DNA of 64,000 nt, taken from positions 4,110,001 through 4,174,000 of the forward strand of contig NZ_CP020330.1 in NCBI RefSeq assembly GCF_002043005.1, given 5' to 3'. Position 1 is the first letter of the stretch; each line of letters begins with the position of its first letter. A program made the translations under genes and the position numbers. This stretch comes from Martelella mediterranea DSM 17316 (lineage in GTDB: Bacteria; Pseudomonadota; Alphaproteobacteria; Rhizobiales; Rhizobiaceae). Of the stretch, positions 8,896 through 18,671 are shown in pieces. A model generated the notes under the pieces. It made no database searches. It was not told the origin of the DNA and saw only the letters and a program-made list of their open reading frames with translations.

Positions 8896-8919
8896 ATATG
8901 ACTGACTGGTCAGTCATAT
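8896..8919. promoter_or_regulatory. 24-bp palindromic TetR-type operator
   Basis: Two perfect 11-bp arms (ATATGACTGAC and GTCAGTCATAT) flank the dinucleotide TG, 14 bases before the tetR start. The core TGACTGAC/GTCAGTCA is the typical operator form of TetR repressors that govern drug-export operons. Its position over the presumed promoter implies autoregulation of the four-gene operon downstream. Confidence 0.85.
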
Positions 8920-8933
8920 TAGAAGGTTGAGAG

Positions 8934-9563
8934 ATGGCGGATCAAAAGCGGCCGGTGCGGAGCAAGAGCCAGGAAGAACGGCGACGGATCATCCTCGACG
9001 CCGCACTCTCGACTTTTGCCGCGAAGGGGTTTGCCAGCGCCCGGATCGAGGACATCGCCAAGGCCGCGGGGGTCGGCAAGGGCACGGTCTATCTCTACTT
9101 TCCCGACAAGGAGAGCCTGTTCAAATCGCTGATCAGCGATGATCTCGCGCCGCTGATTGCGCACGGCGCCGGTATCCTGGAAGCCTCGCCGCAGTCTCCG
9201 CGCAAGGCCCTCTCGGCCTTCTATACGCTCGTGGAATCCGAGGTTCTGGATACCCAACGCGCCGACCTTTTGCGCCTGATGATCACCGAAATGCCGAACT
9301 TTCCCGACGTCGCCGCCTACTACCACGCCAACCTGATCCGCCCCGGCATGCAACTGGTTCAAAAGCTGCTGACAATCGCGCATGATCGCGGCGAACTGCG
9401 CTCCGCCAAGGTGCTGGAGGTGCCGCAGATGGTGGTGGCGCCGATCCTGATATCGGCGATCTGGGGAATGCTGTTCTCCCCCTTCGGCGCATTCGACCGG
9501 CGCGCCGCCTTCGAAGTGAGCCTCGACAACCTGTTCCTATCACCGGAAAGGGAAACGCCATGA
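8934..9563 (+). CDS. TetR-family repressor of the adjacent export operon (CecR-like)
   Basis: This 209-residue regulator has a TetR N-terminal DNA-binding domain (residues 12-60; ILDAALSTFAAKGFASARI, then GVGKGTVYLYFPDKESLF) and a C-terminal ligand domain. It is first in a four-gene cluster with HlyD, ABC ATPase and permease, the same order as E. coli cecR-ybhG-ybhF-ybhS-ybhR. A 24-bp palindrome directly upstream is the probable operator. The ATG at 8934 follows AAGGTTGAGAG. Its TGA overlaps the next ATG (ATGA), so the repressor is translationally coupled to the exporter. The inducer is unknown. Confidence 0.9.
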   Translation: MADQKRPVRSKSQEERRRIILDAALSTFAAKGFASARIEDIAKAAGVGKGTVYLYFPDKESLFKSLISDDLAPLIAHGAGILEASPQSPRKALSAFYTLVESEVLDTQRADLLRLMITEMPNFPDVAAYYHANLIRPGMQLVQKLLTIAHDRGELRSAKVLEVPQMVVAPILISAIWGMLFSPFGAFDRRAAFEVSLDNLFLSPERETP

Positions 9564-10525
9564 AAAAGCTCGCCCTCATCCTGGTTGCGCTCGCGATTGC
9601 GACAGCCGCCGGCTTTGTGTTTTTCCGCCCGGACGCCCATCAGGGCTGGCTCGGCTGGGTGGAGGCGGACATGGTCTATGTCGGCGCCACCTCGACCGCG
9701 CGTCTGACCGAACTCACCGTGTCCGAAGGCGATCAGGCGGAGGCGGGCCAGACCCTGTTCACGCTGCAGGCCGACAGCGAAAAGGCCGCTGTCGAGACCG
9801 CCAGCGCCAGTCTGGAAAAGGCGAAGGCGGCGCTGTCTCTGGCGAGAGCTCCCATGAACCGGGAGCAGGAGCTTGAAGCGCTCGAGGCCTCCCGCGCGGA
9901 AGCCCAGGCCGCCTTCGACTACGCCCGCAAGGCGCTCACCCGCGCTGAGGCGCTGGTGAAGCAGCAAAGCGGCACCGAAGCCAATCTCGACGACGCGGTC
10001 AGCAATTATGCAAAGGCCAAGGCCGCGCTCGACAAGGTCAACGCCCAGATCGCGCTCGGCAAATTGCCGCAACGCGACCAGCAGATTGCCGAGGCCGAGC
10101 AGCAGGTCGCGGCGGCCGAAGGCGATCTCGCCAATGCCGAAGCCACGCTCGCGCTGAAGACCGTGGCATCGCCAGCCAGCGGCAAGGTCCAGCAGGTCTA
10201 TTACCGCGTCGGCGAAGTGGCGCCCGCCGGGCGGCCGGTTGTTTCATTGCTGCCGCCGGAAAACGTCAACATCGAATTCTTCGTGCCGGAGCAGAGCCGC
10301 GCGGCGATCGCGACCGGCGACCGGATCAGCTTCACCTGCGACGGCTGCGAGACCGGGGAAGCGACCGTCAGCTTCATCGCCGAGGATGCCGAATACACCC
10401 CGCCGGAAATCTTCTCGCGGGAGGAGCGCGCGAAGATGGTCTACCGGGTCAGGGCCCGTCCTTCCGACCCTGCGACCCTGCCGGTCGGCCTGCCCGTGGA
10501 AGTCACGCTGGAAGGCCGGTCATGA
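9560..10525 (+). CDS. HlyD/YbhG-family periplasmic adaptor of ABC exporter
   Basis: This 321-residue membrane-fusion protein has one N-terminal membrane anchor (LALILVALAIATAAGFVFF, residues 4-22), a biotinyl-lipoyl-like half around residues 45-75, a long Ala/Glu/Lys-rich coiled coil at about 78-200, and the returning lipoyl half and beta-barrel at about 205-320 (VASPASGKVQQVYYRVGE). It would link the inner-membrane ABC pump to an outer-membrane channel such as TolC; no channel gene is present here. It overlaps tetR by four bases and its own TGA overlaps the ATPase ATG. Confidence 0.9.
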   Translation: MKKLALILVALAIATAAGFVFFRPDAHQGWLGWVEADMVYVGATSTARLTELTVSEGDQAEAGQTLFTLQADSEKAAVETASASLEKAKAALSLARAPMNREQELEALEASRAEAQAAFDYARKALTRAEALVKQQSGTEANLDDAVSNYAKAKAALDKVNAQIALGKLPQRDQQIAEAEQQVAAAEGDLANAEATLALKTVASPASGKVQQVYYRVGEVAPAGRPVVSLLPPENVNIEFFVPEQSRAAIATGDRISFTCDGCETGEATVSFIAEDAEYTPPEIFSREERAKMVYRVRARPSDPATLPVGLPVEVTLEGRS

Positions 10526-11457
10526 ACACGGACGAAAACGTTATCTCGGTCGAGAACCTCACCAAGAGCTTCAGCGGCCGCACCGTGGTCGACCACCTGA
10601 CGATGAGCGTGAAGAAGGGCGCGATCCACGGCTTTCTGGGACCCAACGGCTCCGGCAAGACCACGACCATCCGCATGCTCTGCGGGTTGCTGACGCCCGA
10701 CAGCGGCTCCGGCACCTGCCTCGGCTACGACATCACCCGTGACGGCGAGAAGCTGCGCCGCCGCGTCGGCTACATGACCCAGCGGTTTTCGCTCTATCAG
10801 GACCTCACCATCCGCGAAAACCTCGATTTCGTCGCCCGCATCCACGGGCTTAGTAACCCGAGGAAACGGGTTTCCGACGCCATCGAACGGCTCGGGCTTG
10901 GTGGGCGCGAAAAGCAGCTCGCCGGCAATCTCTCCGGCGGCTGGAAACAGCGGCTCGCGCTCGGCGCCTGCACGCTCCCCGATCCCGACCTGCTGCTGCT
11001 CGACGAGCCGACCGCCGGCGTCGACCCCAAGGCGCGGCGCGAATTCTGGACCGAGATCCACGCGCTGGCCGCAGACGGCCTCTCGGTGCTGGTCTCCACC
11101 CACTACATGGACGAGGCCGAACGCTGCCACGAGATCGCCTACATGGCCTATGGTAAGCTTATGGTAACGGGCACGGTCGACGAGGTGGTCGCCTCGGCGA
11201 ACCTCAAGAGCTACCTGATCACCGGCGCCGACGTTCACGCGCTGCAGGCGGAGCTGGAAAAGGCCGAGGGCGTCGATCTCGTCGCCCCCTTCGGCGCCTC
11301 GCTCCACGTCTGCGGCCGCGATCGCGACGCGCTGGAACGGGCCTTGCAGCCCTATCGCGACCGGCCGGACACGCATTGCAAACCGGGCGAGACGACGCTG
11401 GAGGATGCCTTCATCTATCTCATGGGTTCATCGAAGGACAATTTCGATGACGGCTGA
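10522..11457 (+). CDS. ABC transporter ATP-binding protein (YbhF/drug-export type)
   Basis: This 311-residue ATPase has a Walker A GPNGSGKTT at residues 40-48, a signature LSGGWKQRL from residue 137, a Walker B ending LLLLDEP near 157-163 and a switch histidine in VSTHYMDEAERC. It is a single nucleotide-binding domain; E. coli YbhF has two, so two copies of this protein would be needed per pump. It is coupled by 4-bp overlap to the upstream hlyD gene and by 11-bp overlap to the permease. The C-terminal 80 residues form the extension common in multidrug/ABC-2 ATPases. Confidence 0.93.
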   Translation: MNTDENVISVENLTKSFSGRTVVDHLTMSVKKGAIHGFLGPNGSGKTTTIRMLCGLLTPDSGSGTCLGYDITRDGEKLRRRVGYMTQRFSLYQDLTIRENLDFVARIHGLSNPRKRVSDAIERLGLGGREKQLAGNLSGGWKQRLALGACTLPDPDLLLLDEPTAGVDPKARREFWTEIHALAADGLSVLVSTHYMDEAERCHEIAYMAYGKLMVTGTVDEVVASANLKSYLITGADVHALQAELEKAEGVDLVAPFGASLHVCGRDRDALERALQPYRDRPDTHCKPGETTLEDAFIYLMGSSKDNFDDG

Positions 11458-12592
11458 GCGGACACAGAGCTTCGCCCCGCTCAGGCGTTTCTGGGCGATG
11501 ACGATCAAGGAATTCATCCAGATGACCCGTGATCGGCTGACCATGGGCATGATGATCACGCTGCCGATCATGCAGCTCCTCCTGTTCGGCTTTGCCATCA
11601 ACACCACGCCGCACCACCTGCCGACCGCGGTGATGATGGGCGAGAGCACCGACGCCTCGCGCGCCATTCTGGCGGCGTTGAGGAACACCGACTTCTTCGA
11701 CATTACCGGCGTGGCGACGTCGCCCGACGCCATGGACCGGATGCTGGAATCCGGCGAGGTGCTGTTCGTGGTGGAGATCCCGCCGAACTTCGAGCGCGAT
11801 CTGCGCCGCGGCCTGTCGCCCTCGCTGCTGGTCGCCGCCGACGCCACCGACCCGGTCGCCGCGTCATCCGCGCTCGGCGCGCTGTCGGGCATCATCAACA
11901 CCTCGCTTGCGGGCCTCCGGCACATCCGCATCGACGCGCCGCAGGACCCGCCCTACACCATCGTCCAGCACCGCCGCTACAATCCGGCGGGCAAGTCGAC
12001 GCTCAACATCGTGCCGGGCCTGCTCGGCACCATCCTGACGATGACGCTGCTGATCTTCACCGCGCTCGCCGTCACCCGCGAGATCGAGCGCGGCACGATG
12101 GAGAACCTGCTTGCCATGCCGATCCGCCCGATCGAGATCATGATGGGCAAGATCATGCCCTATGTCTTCGTCGGCGGTTTCCAGGCGGCGCTAATCATCG
12201 TCTCGGGCCTGTTCATCTTCGACGTCCCTATCCTTGGCGACCCGTGGTCGCTTGCGCTCCTGACCCTGCTTTTCGTCGTCACCAATCTCTCGATCGGCTA
12301 CACCTTCTCGACGATCGCGAAGAACCAGCTTCAGGCGGTGCAGATGTCGATGATGTTCTTTCTGCCGAGCATCCTTCTGTCCGGCTTCATGTTCCCCTTC
12401 GACGGCATGCCGAAATGGGCGCAGTATATCGGCGAGGGCCTGCCCTTGACGCATTATCTGCGGATCGTGCGCGCCATCATGCTGAAGGGCGCCGACATCA
12501 CCGTGCTCGGCTTCGACAGCGCCATGCTCGCCGCCATCGCCCTCGTCGCCATCACAATTGCGGTGACGCGCTTCAACACCACGCTGGATTGA
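11447..12592 (+). CDS. ABC-2 type permease (YbhS/YbhR-like)
   Basis: This 381-residue inner-membrane protein has one N-terminal helix (MGMMITLPIMQLLLFGFAI), a large periplasmic domain to about residue 180, and five C-terminal helices including the ABC-2 core with REIERGTMENLLAMPIRPIE. E. coli has two such permeases (YbhS and YbhR) after its ATPase, but only one exists here, so a homodimer is inferred. The ATG at 11447 lies 11 bases inside the ATPase gene; an upstream in-frame start at 11405 would add residues that only shadow the ATPase. It probably exports hydrophobic toxins or antibiotics with the adaptor and ATPase before it. Confidence 0.9.
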   Translation: MTAERTQSFAPLRRFWAMTIKEFIQMTRDRLTMGMMITLPIMQLLLFGFAINTTPHHLPTAVMMGESTDASRAILAALRNTDFFDITGVATSPDAMDRMLESGEVLFVVEIPPNFERDLRRGLSPSLLVAADATDPVAASSALGALSGIINTSLAGLRHIRIDAPQDPPYTIVQHRRYNPAGKSTLNIVPGLLGTILTMTLLIFTALAVTREIERGTMENLLAMPIRPIEIMMGKIMPYVFVGGFQAALIIVSGLFIFDVPILGDPWSLALLTLLFVVTNLSIGYTFSTIAKNQLQAVQMSMMFFLPSILLSGFMFPFDGMPKWAQYIGEGLPLTHYLRIVRAIMLKGADITVLGFDSAMLAAIALVAITIAVTRFNTTLD

Positions 12593-12738
12593 GAAGCCGG
12601 TTTCCGGATTTTCAAGCGCGCCCGGTAATCCGCCTTGCTTTATCGCCGTGCTTTGCCCACACTCGCCTGAAAGACAGGGGAATACTGAAGGGCGAATGCG
12701 GCTTCAAGCCGCGCGCCCGGAGGCAGGCAAGGACGCAT

Positions 12739-15700
12739 ATGTCTATCAAAGCAGCGATTTACCATCTCACGCACTACAAATATGACAAGCCGGTCAATCT
12801 CGGCCCGCAGATCATCCGGCTGAAGCCCGCCTCGCATTCCAAGACCAAGGTGATCAGCCATTCGCTGAAGGTCACGCCGGACAATCATTTCGTCAATCTG
12901 CAGCAGGATCCCTACGGCAATTACCAGGCGCGTTTCGTGTTCCCGGAGCCGGTCACGGAGTTCAAGATCGAGGTCGATCTGGTCGCCGACATGTCGGTCT
13001 ACAATCCCTTCGACTTCTTCGTCGAGGAACAGGCGACGAAATACCCCTTCGAGTACGACGAGGCGATCAGCGAGGACCTGTCGATCTACCGCACGCCGGA
13101 GCCGATGGGGCCGCTTCTGAAGGCCTATATGGAAAAACTCGACCTCACACCCGGCCAGGGCACGGTCGACATGATCGTCGGCATCAACGCCAACCTCCAG
13201 CATGATGTCGACTACATCATCCGCATGGAGCCCGGCGTGCAGACGCCGGAGGAGACGCTGGAGCGTAAGTCCGGCTCGTGCCGGGATTCCGCGTGGCTGC
13301 TGGTCCAGATCCTGCGCAATATGGGTCTCGCCGCGCGTTTCGTCTCCGGCTATCTGATCCAGCTTGAGCCCGACCTGAAGGCGCTTGATGGCCCGGCTGG
13401 CACCGATCACGATTTCACCGACCTGCATGCCTGGGCGGAGGTTTTCCTGCCCGGCGCCGGCTGGATCGGCCTTGACGCGACTTCCGGGCTTCTGACCGGC
13501 GAAAGCCACATTCCGCTGGCCGCCACGCCGCATTACCGCAATGCCGCGCCGATCACCGGCGGCTATTTCGGCGAGGCCGAGACCTCGTTCGATTTCGACA
13601 TGACGATTTCGCGGGTCGCCGAGCACCCGCGCATCACCAAGCCGTTTTCCGACGAGAGCTGGGAGGCGTTGAACGCGCTTGGCGAAAAGGTCGACAGGCT
13701 GCTCGAAGAGACCGACATGCGTCTCACCATGGGCGGCGAACCGACCTTCGTATCGATCGACGATTTCGAATCCGACGAGTGGAACACCGGCGCTGTCGGC
13801 CCCACCAAGCGGGCGCTCGCCGACGAGCTGATCCGCCGTTTGCGCGAGCGATTCGCCCCCGGCGGCTTCCTGCATTACGGCCAGGGCAAATGGTATCCGG
13901 GCGAAAGCCTGCCGCGCTGGACCTTCTCGCTCTACTGGCGCAAGGACGGCATCCCGATCTGGAACAACCAGTCGCTGGTGGCAGAAGAGAAGAGTGACAC
14001 CAAGGTCGATGAGAGCGACGCCGGCCGTCTGCTGCAGGCGATCGCCAACGAACTCGACATCCAACCGGAAATGGTCTCCCCCGCCTTCGAGGATCCGGCG
14101 GAATGGCTGATCCGGGAGGGCAATCTGCCGGAAAATGTCGACCCCTCGAATTCGAAGCTGAAAAGCGCCGAGGATCGCGCGCGCATCACCAAGGTTTTCG
14201 AGCGCGGGCTGACGCGGCCGACCGGCTATGTGCTGCCGGTTCAGGCCTGGCAGGGCCGCGCCTCCGGCCTGAAATGGGTCTCGGACCGGTGGACCACGCG
14301 GCGCGGGCGGATTTACCTGATCCCCGGCGACAGCCCGATCGGCTTCCGCCTGCCGCTCGATGCGTTGGCATGGATTCCGGAATCGCAATATCCTTTCATC
14401 AATCCGATGGACCCGTCGGTGCGGCGCGATCCGCTTCCCGATTTCCGGCAGGATGAAGGGCGACCGCTGCCGAAAGCGCGCTTCGTTCCGTTCGAGGAAA
14501 GCCCGCAGGCGGCGCGGCCGGCGCCCGGCCATTCGATCGGCGGTTACGTCCGCACCGCGATCTCGGTGGAGCCGCGCGATGGCCGGCTTTGCGTGTTCAT
14601 GCCGCCGACCACGGCGCTCGAGGAATATCTCGACCTGATTGCCTCCGCCGAGCGGGCCGCCGAAAAGCTGGGTCTCCCCATCCATATCGAGGGCTATGCG
14701 CCGCCGCAGGACGAACGCATCAACGTCATCCGGGTCGCGCCCGATCCGGGCGTCATCGAGGTCAACATCCATCCGGCCGCGAACTGGAAGGAATGCGTGG
14801 AGACCACGACCGCGATTTACGAGGAAGCGCGCAAGACGCGACTTGGCGCCGACAAGTTCATGATCGACGGCCGCCACACCGGCACCGGCGGCGGTAATCA
14901 TGTCGTGGTCGGCGGGGCCAATCCCGGCGACAGCCCGTTCCTGCGCCGCCCGGACCTCTTGAAGAGCGTGGTGCTGCACTGGCAGCGCCATCCCTCGCTA
15001 TCCTACCTGTTCTCGAGCCTTTTCATTGGCCCGACCTCGCAGGCCCCGCGCATCGACGAGGCGCGCCACGATGCGCTTTACGAGCTCGAGATCGCGATGG
15101 CGCAGATCCCCCATCCGCAGGCCGGCGTCATGCCGCCGCTGCCATGGCTGGTGGACCGGCTGTTCCGCAATCTGCTGATCGACGTGACCGGCAACACCCA
15201 CCGCGCCGAGATCTGCATCGACAAGCTGTTTTCGCCGGACGGCCCGACCGGACGGTTGGGGCTGGTCGAGTTCCGCGGATTCGAAATGCCGCCGAACGCG
15301 CGCATGAACCTTGCGCAACAATTGCTCGTGCGTGCCCTTCTGGCGCGGTTCTGGAAGAACCCGCTTGAGGGCAAATTCGTGCGCTGGGGCACCGCCCTTT
15401 CCGACCGCTTCATGCTACCGCACTACATCTGGCAGGATTTCATGGACGTGCTGCAGGACCTGAAGGAAAACGGGCTTGAACTCCGTCCGGAATGGTTCGA
15501 GGCGCAGCTCCAGTTCCGCTTCCCCTTCTTCGGCGAGGTCGAATATGAGGGCAACCGGCTGGAACTCAGGCAGGCGCTGGAACAGTGGAACGTGATGGGC
15601 GAACAGGGTGCGGCCGGCGGCACCGTGCGCTATGTCGACTCATCGGTCGAGCGGCTTCAGGTGCTTTTGGAAAGCAATGCCCCGGAACGCTACATCGTCA

Positions 15701-16068
15701 CCTGCAACGGCCGCAAGGTGCCGCTGAAACCCACCGATAAATCAGGCGTTTCCGTTGCCGGCGTCAGGTTCAAGGCGTGGCAGCCGGCCTCCGGTCTTCA
15801 CCCGGTCCTGCCGGTCAATTCGCCGCTGACATTTGACATTTACGACACATGGTCCGCAAGATCGGTGGGTGGTTGCATATATCATGTTGCGCATCCCGGC
15901 GGGCGCAATTATGAGACGTTTCCGGTCAACGGAAACGAGGCGGAGGCGCGGCGTCTGTCGCGGTTTGAAGCCTCGGGCCACACCGCCGGCGGCTATGCCG
16001 TTTTCAACGAGGCCGCGTCACCGGAATTTCCGCTGACGCTCGATCTCAGAAGGCCGGCCGGATTGTAA
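12739..16068 (+). CDS. transglutaminase-like / putative amidoligase (DUF2126) two-domain protein
   Basis: This 1109-residue protein starts with a bacterial transglutaminase N-domain (about 1-85) and a transglutaminase core with catalytic triad Cys181 (SGSCRDSAWLL), His230 (LHAWAEVFL) and Asp246. From about residue 300 it continues as DUF2126, which Pfam calls a putative amidoligase of the glutamine-synthetase-like fold. Candidate metal/ATP and substrate residues are in EVNIHPAANW (674), GTGGGNHVVVGG (715) and EFRGFEMPP (844). The protein could therefore both cleave or exchange and form amide bonds, but no substrate is known. The ATG at 12739 is preceded by AAGGA; the frame is open upstream only because it shadows the permease. 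It is followed by an ATP-grasp/alpha-E protein and a second transglutaminase on the same strand. Confidence 0.88.
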   Translation: MSIKAAIYHLTHYKYDKPVNLGPQIIRLKPASHSKTKVISHSLKVTPDNHFVNLQQDPYGNYQARFVFPEPVTEFKIEVDLVADMSVYNPFDFFVEEQATKYPFEYDEAISEDLSIYRTPEPMGPLLKAYMEKLDLTPGQGTVDMIVGINANLQHDVDYIIRMEPGVQTPEETLERKSGSCRDSAWLLVQILRNMGLAARFVSGYLIQLEPDLKALDGPAGTDHDFTDLHAWAEVFLPGAGWIGLDATSGLLTGESHIPLAATPHYRNAAPITGGYFGEAETSFDFDMTISRVAEHPRITKPFSDESWEALNALGEKVDRLLEETDMRLTMGGEPTFVSIDDFESDEWNTGAVGPTKRALADELIRRLRERFAPGGFLHYGQGKWYPGESLPRWTFSLYWRKDGIPIWNNQSLVAEEKSDTKVDESDAGRLLQAIANELDIQPEMVSPAFEDPAEWLIREGNLPENVDPSNSKLKSAEDRARITKVFERGLTRPTGYVLPVQAWQGRASGLKWVSDRWTTRRGRIYLIPGDSPIGFRLPLDALAWIPESQYPFINPMDPSVRRDPLPDFRQDEGRPLPKARFVPFEESPQAARPAPGHSIGGYVRTAISVEPRDGRLCVFMPPTTALEEYLDLIASAERAAEKLGLPIHIEGYAPPQDERINVIRVAPDPGVIEVNIHPAANWKECVETTTAIYEEARKTRLGADKFMIDGRHTGTGGGNHVVVGGANPGDSPFLRRPDLLKSVVLHWQRHPSLSYLFSSLFIGPTSQAPRIDEARHDALYELEIAMAQIPHPQAGVMPPLPWLVDRLFRNLLIDVTGNTHRAEICIDKLFSPDGPTGRLGLVEFRGFEMPPNARMNLAQQLLVRALLARFWKNPLEGKFVRWGTALSDRFMLPHYIWQDFMDVLQDLKENGLELRPEWFEAQLQFRFPFFGEVEYEGNRLELRQALEQWNVMGEQGAAGGTVRYVDSSVERLQVLLESNAPERYIVTCNGRKVPLKPTDKSGVSVAGVRFKAWQPASGLHPVLPVNSPLTFDIYDTWSARSVGGCIYHVAHPGGRNYETFPVNGNEAEARRLSRFEASGHTAGGYAVFNEAASPEFPLTLDLRRPAGL

Positions 16069-16232
16069 CATCTCAAGACCGCGTCTCGCCTGCGATGCGC
16101 CACGAGGCTGGGCGAGGCTCCGGCAAAACGGCGGAAGCCTCAGGTCTCCCGCCGTATCGACATTATCAACGCGGCTGAAGCTTTCCGATAGCGGGAAGCG
16201 GCCTATTATCGCGGGCGGCAGGGACGCGCCAG

Positions 16233-18668
16233 ATGGCAGAGGCGAAAGCGGAGCATTCCGCTGAACGGCACAGGGTTGAACAGGATAGCGAGGCAGAGCC
16301 CGCGATCGCCTGGAACGCCGGCAATTATGCCCCCCTCCCCGGCATCCCCGACGAGATGGTCGATGCCGAGGGAAAGGTGCGCCCGGTCTGGCAACCCTTC
16401 GTCAACGCGCTGTCCGGCATGACCACCGACGAACTCGCCGAACGGTTCTCGCGCGCTGATCGCTATCTGCGCGACGCCGGCGTGTTCTACCGGGCCTATG
16501 ACGGCCAGGACGATACCCGCGCATGGCCGTTCTCCCACATCCCCGTCATCATCGACGACGACGAATGGCAGGAGCTTGCCGAGGGGCTGAAACAGCGCGC
16601 CGACCTGCTGGAAGCGATGATGGCCGATTTCTACGGCGACAACCGGCTGGTTGCGGAAGGCTTTATCCCGCCGGCGCTGGTGGCCTCCAACAGCGAATTC
16701 CTGCGCCCGCTCGTCGGCGTCACGCCCGCTGGCGGCAATTACCTGCATTTCATTTCCTTCGAGGTCGGGCGCGGGCCGGAGGGCAAGTGGTGGGTGCTCT
16801 CCGATCGCGCCCAGGCCCCTTCCGGCGCCGGCTTCGCGCTCGAAAACCGGGTTGCCGCATCGCGCGCCTTTTCCGGCATTTACGGCGACATGCATGTGCG
16901 CCGCGTCGCCTCCTTCTTCGGCGCGTTTCGCGATGCGCTGCAGTCGGGAACCTATGGCGGCGAAGGCCGATTCGGGGTGCTGACCCCCGGCCCCGCCAAC
17001 GAGACCTATTACGAACATGCCTATATCGCCCGCTATCTCGGCATCTCGCTGCTAGAGGGCGAGGACCTGATTGTGGTCAACGACCGGCTAATGGTGCGCA
17101 CCGTCGCCGGGCCGATGCCCGTCAGCGTGCTGTGGCGGCGGCTTGATGCCGATTTCACCGATCCGCTGGAACTCAACCAGCATTCGCGCATCGGCACGCC
17201 CGGCATGGTCAGCGCCATCCGCGCCGGCAATCTCACCATGGTCAATGCGCTGGGCTCGGGCATTGTCGAAACCCGCGCGCTGCTCGCCTTCCTGCCGGCC
17301 CTTTCGCGCAGGCTTCTGAACGAGGACCTGAAAATCCCGTCGATCGCGACATGGTGGTGCGGGCAGGAGAACGAGCGCGCCCATGTCGCCGCCAGTCTCG
17401 ACCAGATGCTGATCGGCCCTGCCTATTCCCGCCAGCCCTTCTTCGACGATTCCGGCCTGTCGTTTTCCGGCAAACGGCTTGGCGAGCGGCGGCCCGGCGC
17501 GGTGAACCGCTGGCTTGAAAAACGCGGGCCATGGCTTGTGGGCCAGGAGGCGGTGAAGCTCTCGACCGCGCCCGCCTTCATCAACGGCAAGCTGGAGCCG
17601 CACCCCTTCTCGCTGCGCGTCTTCGCCGCCCGCACCAATGACGGCTGGAAGCTGATGCCGGGCGGCTTTGCCCGTATCGGCTCCTCCGACGATGTTGCCG
17701 CGATCGCTATGCAGGCCGGCGGCAGGGCCGCCGACGTCTGGGTGGTGAGCAAGACGCCGGTCGCGACCCCGACGCTTCTGACCCGCGAAAGCAGGGTGCC
17801 GCGCAACCATCCCGCAAACCTGCCGAGCCGCGCCGCCGACAACCTGTTCTGGCTTGGTCGCTATATCGAGCGCGCGGAAGGCAATTTGCGCATCCTTAGG
17901 GCCTGGCACGGCCGGTTCGCCGAGGTCGACGACCGCGGACAGGCGCTGTTGACGCGGGTGGAAGCCTATCTCGATAACGCGGGCCTCGATCTTTCGGAGG
18001 CGGCGCTTCCCAAAAGCCTGATGCGCGATATCGACAGCGCGGTCTATTCCGCCGGCAATATCCGCGACCGGTTCTCGCCCGATGGCTGGCTGGCGCTGAA
18101 CGACCTTTCCAAGACCGCCAGCCGCTTCGTCGACCGGGTCGGGCCGGGCGATGACGCCGCCCATGCGATCACGATCCTGCTGCGCAAGCTTGCGGGCTTC
18201 GCCGGTCTCGTCCACGAAAACATGTACCGCTCCACCGGGTGGCGGTTCCTGTCGATCGGCCGCTATCTCGAACGCGGCCTGCACATGACGCGCCTGCTCG
18301 GCGAGCTTTCCGGCGAAGACGCGCCCGACGGGGCCTTCGATATCCTGCTCGAAATCGGCGACAACGTCATGACCCACCGGCGTCACTACAACGTCAACAC
18401 CGACCGGCTGACGATCACCGACCTCCTGGCGCTCGACCCGCAGAACCCGCGCTCCGTTCTGTTCCAGCTCAACCAGATGCTGGCCGAAGTCGAGAAACTG
18501 CCGAGCCAGGGCCACATGACCCAGATGTCGCCGCTTCACCGCGAGACCATGCGCGTCCAGTCCGGCCTTGCGGTGATGACCGCGAACTCCATCTCGATCG
18601 ATTATTATGCGACGCTGGAGCGCGATTTCGAGGCGCTCTCCGACTGTCTCGCCCAAAGCTATCTGTGA
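16233..18668 (+). CDS. circularly permuted ATP-grasp (DUF404/DUF407) fused to alpha-E domain (DUF403)
   Basis: This 811-residue fusion has a circularly permuted ATP-grasp domain from about residue 50 to 480, with GVFYRAYD, GLTPGPANETYYEHAYIAR-like and EDLIVVNDRLMVRT segments, and an all-helical alpha-E domain from residue 530 (LPSRAADNLFWLGRYIERAE) to the end. In many bacteria the two are separate neighbouring genes; here they form one chain. ATP-grasp enzymes of this type are thought to make peptide or amide bonds; the alpha-E partner is of unknown function. It lies between two transglutaminase-like genes and ends 3 bases before the second. The ATG at 16233 yields a poorly conserved, charged N-terminal 30 residues, so a later start is possible. 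Confidence 0.88.
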   Translation: MAEAKAEHSAERHRVEQDSEAEPAIAWNAGNYAPLPGIPDEMVDAEGKVRPVWQPFVNALSGMTTDELAERFSRADRYLRDAGVFYRAYDGQDDTRAWPFSHIPVIIDDDEWQELAEGLKQRADLLEAMMADFYGDNRLVAEGFIPPALVASNSEFLRPLVGVTPAGGNYLHFISFEVGRGPEGKWWVLSDRAQAPSGAGFALENRVAASRAFSGIYGDMHVRRVASFFGAFRDALQSGTYGGEGRFGVLTPGPANETYYEHAYIARYLGISLLEGEDLIVVNDRLMVRTVAGPMPVSVLWRRLDADFTDPLELNQHSRIGTPGMVSAIRAGNLTMVNALGSGIVETRALLAFLPALSRRLLNEDLKIPSIATWWCGQENERAHVAASLDQMLIGPAYSRQPFFDDSGLSFSGKRLGERRPGAVNRWLEKRGPWLVGQEAVKLSTAPAFINGKLEPHPFSLRVFAARTNDGWKLMPGGFARIGSSDDVAAIAMQAGGRAADVWVVSKTPVATPTLLTRESRVPRNHPANLPSRAADNLFWLGRYIERAEGNLRILRAWHGRFAEVDDRGQALLTRVEAYLDNAGLDLSEAALPKSLMRDIDSAVYSAGNIRDRFSPDGWLALNDLSKTASRFVDRVGPGDDAAHAITILLRKLAGFAGLVHENMYRSTGWRFLSIGRYLERGLHMTRLLGELSGEDAPDGAFDILLEIGDNVMTHRRHYNVNTDRLTITDLLALDPQNPRSVLFQLNQMLAEVEKLPSQGHMTQMSPLHRETMRVQSGLAVMTANSISIDYYATLERDFEALSDCLAQSYL

Positions 18669-18671
18669 GGG

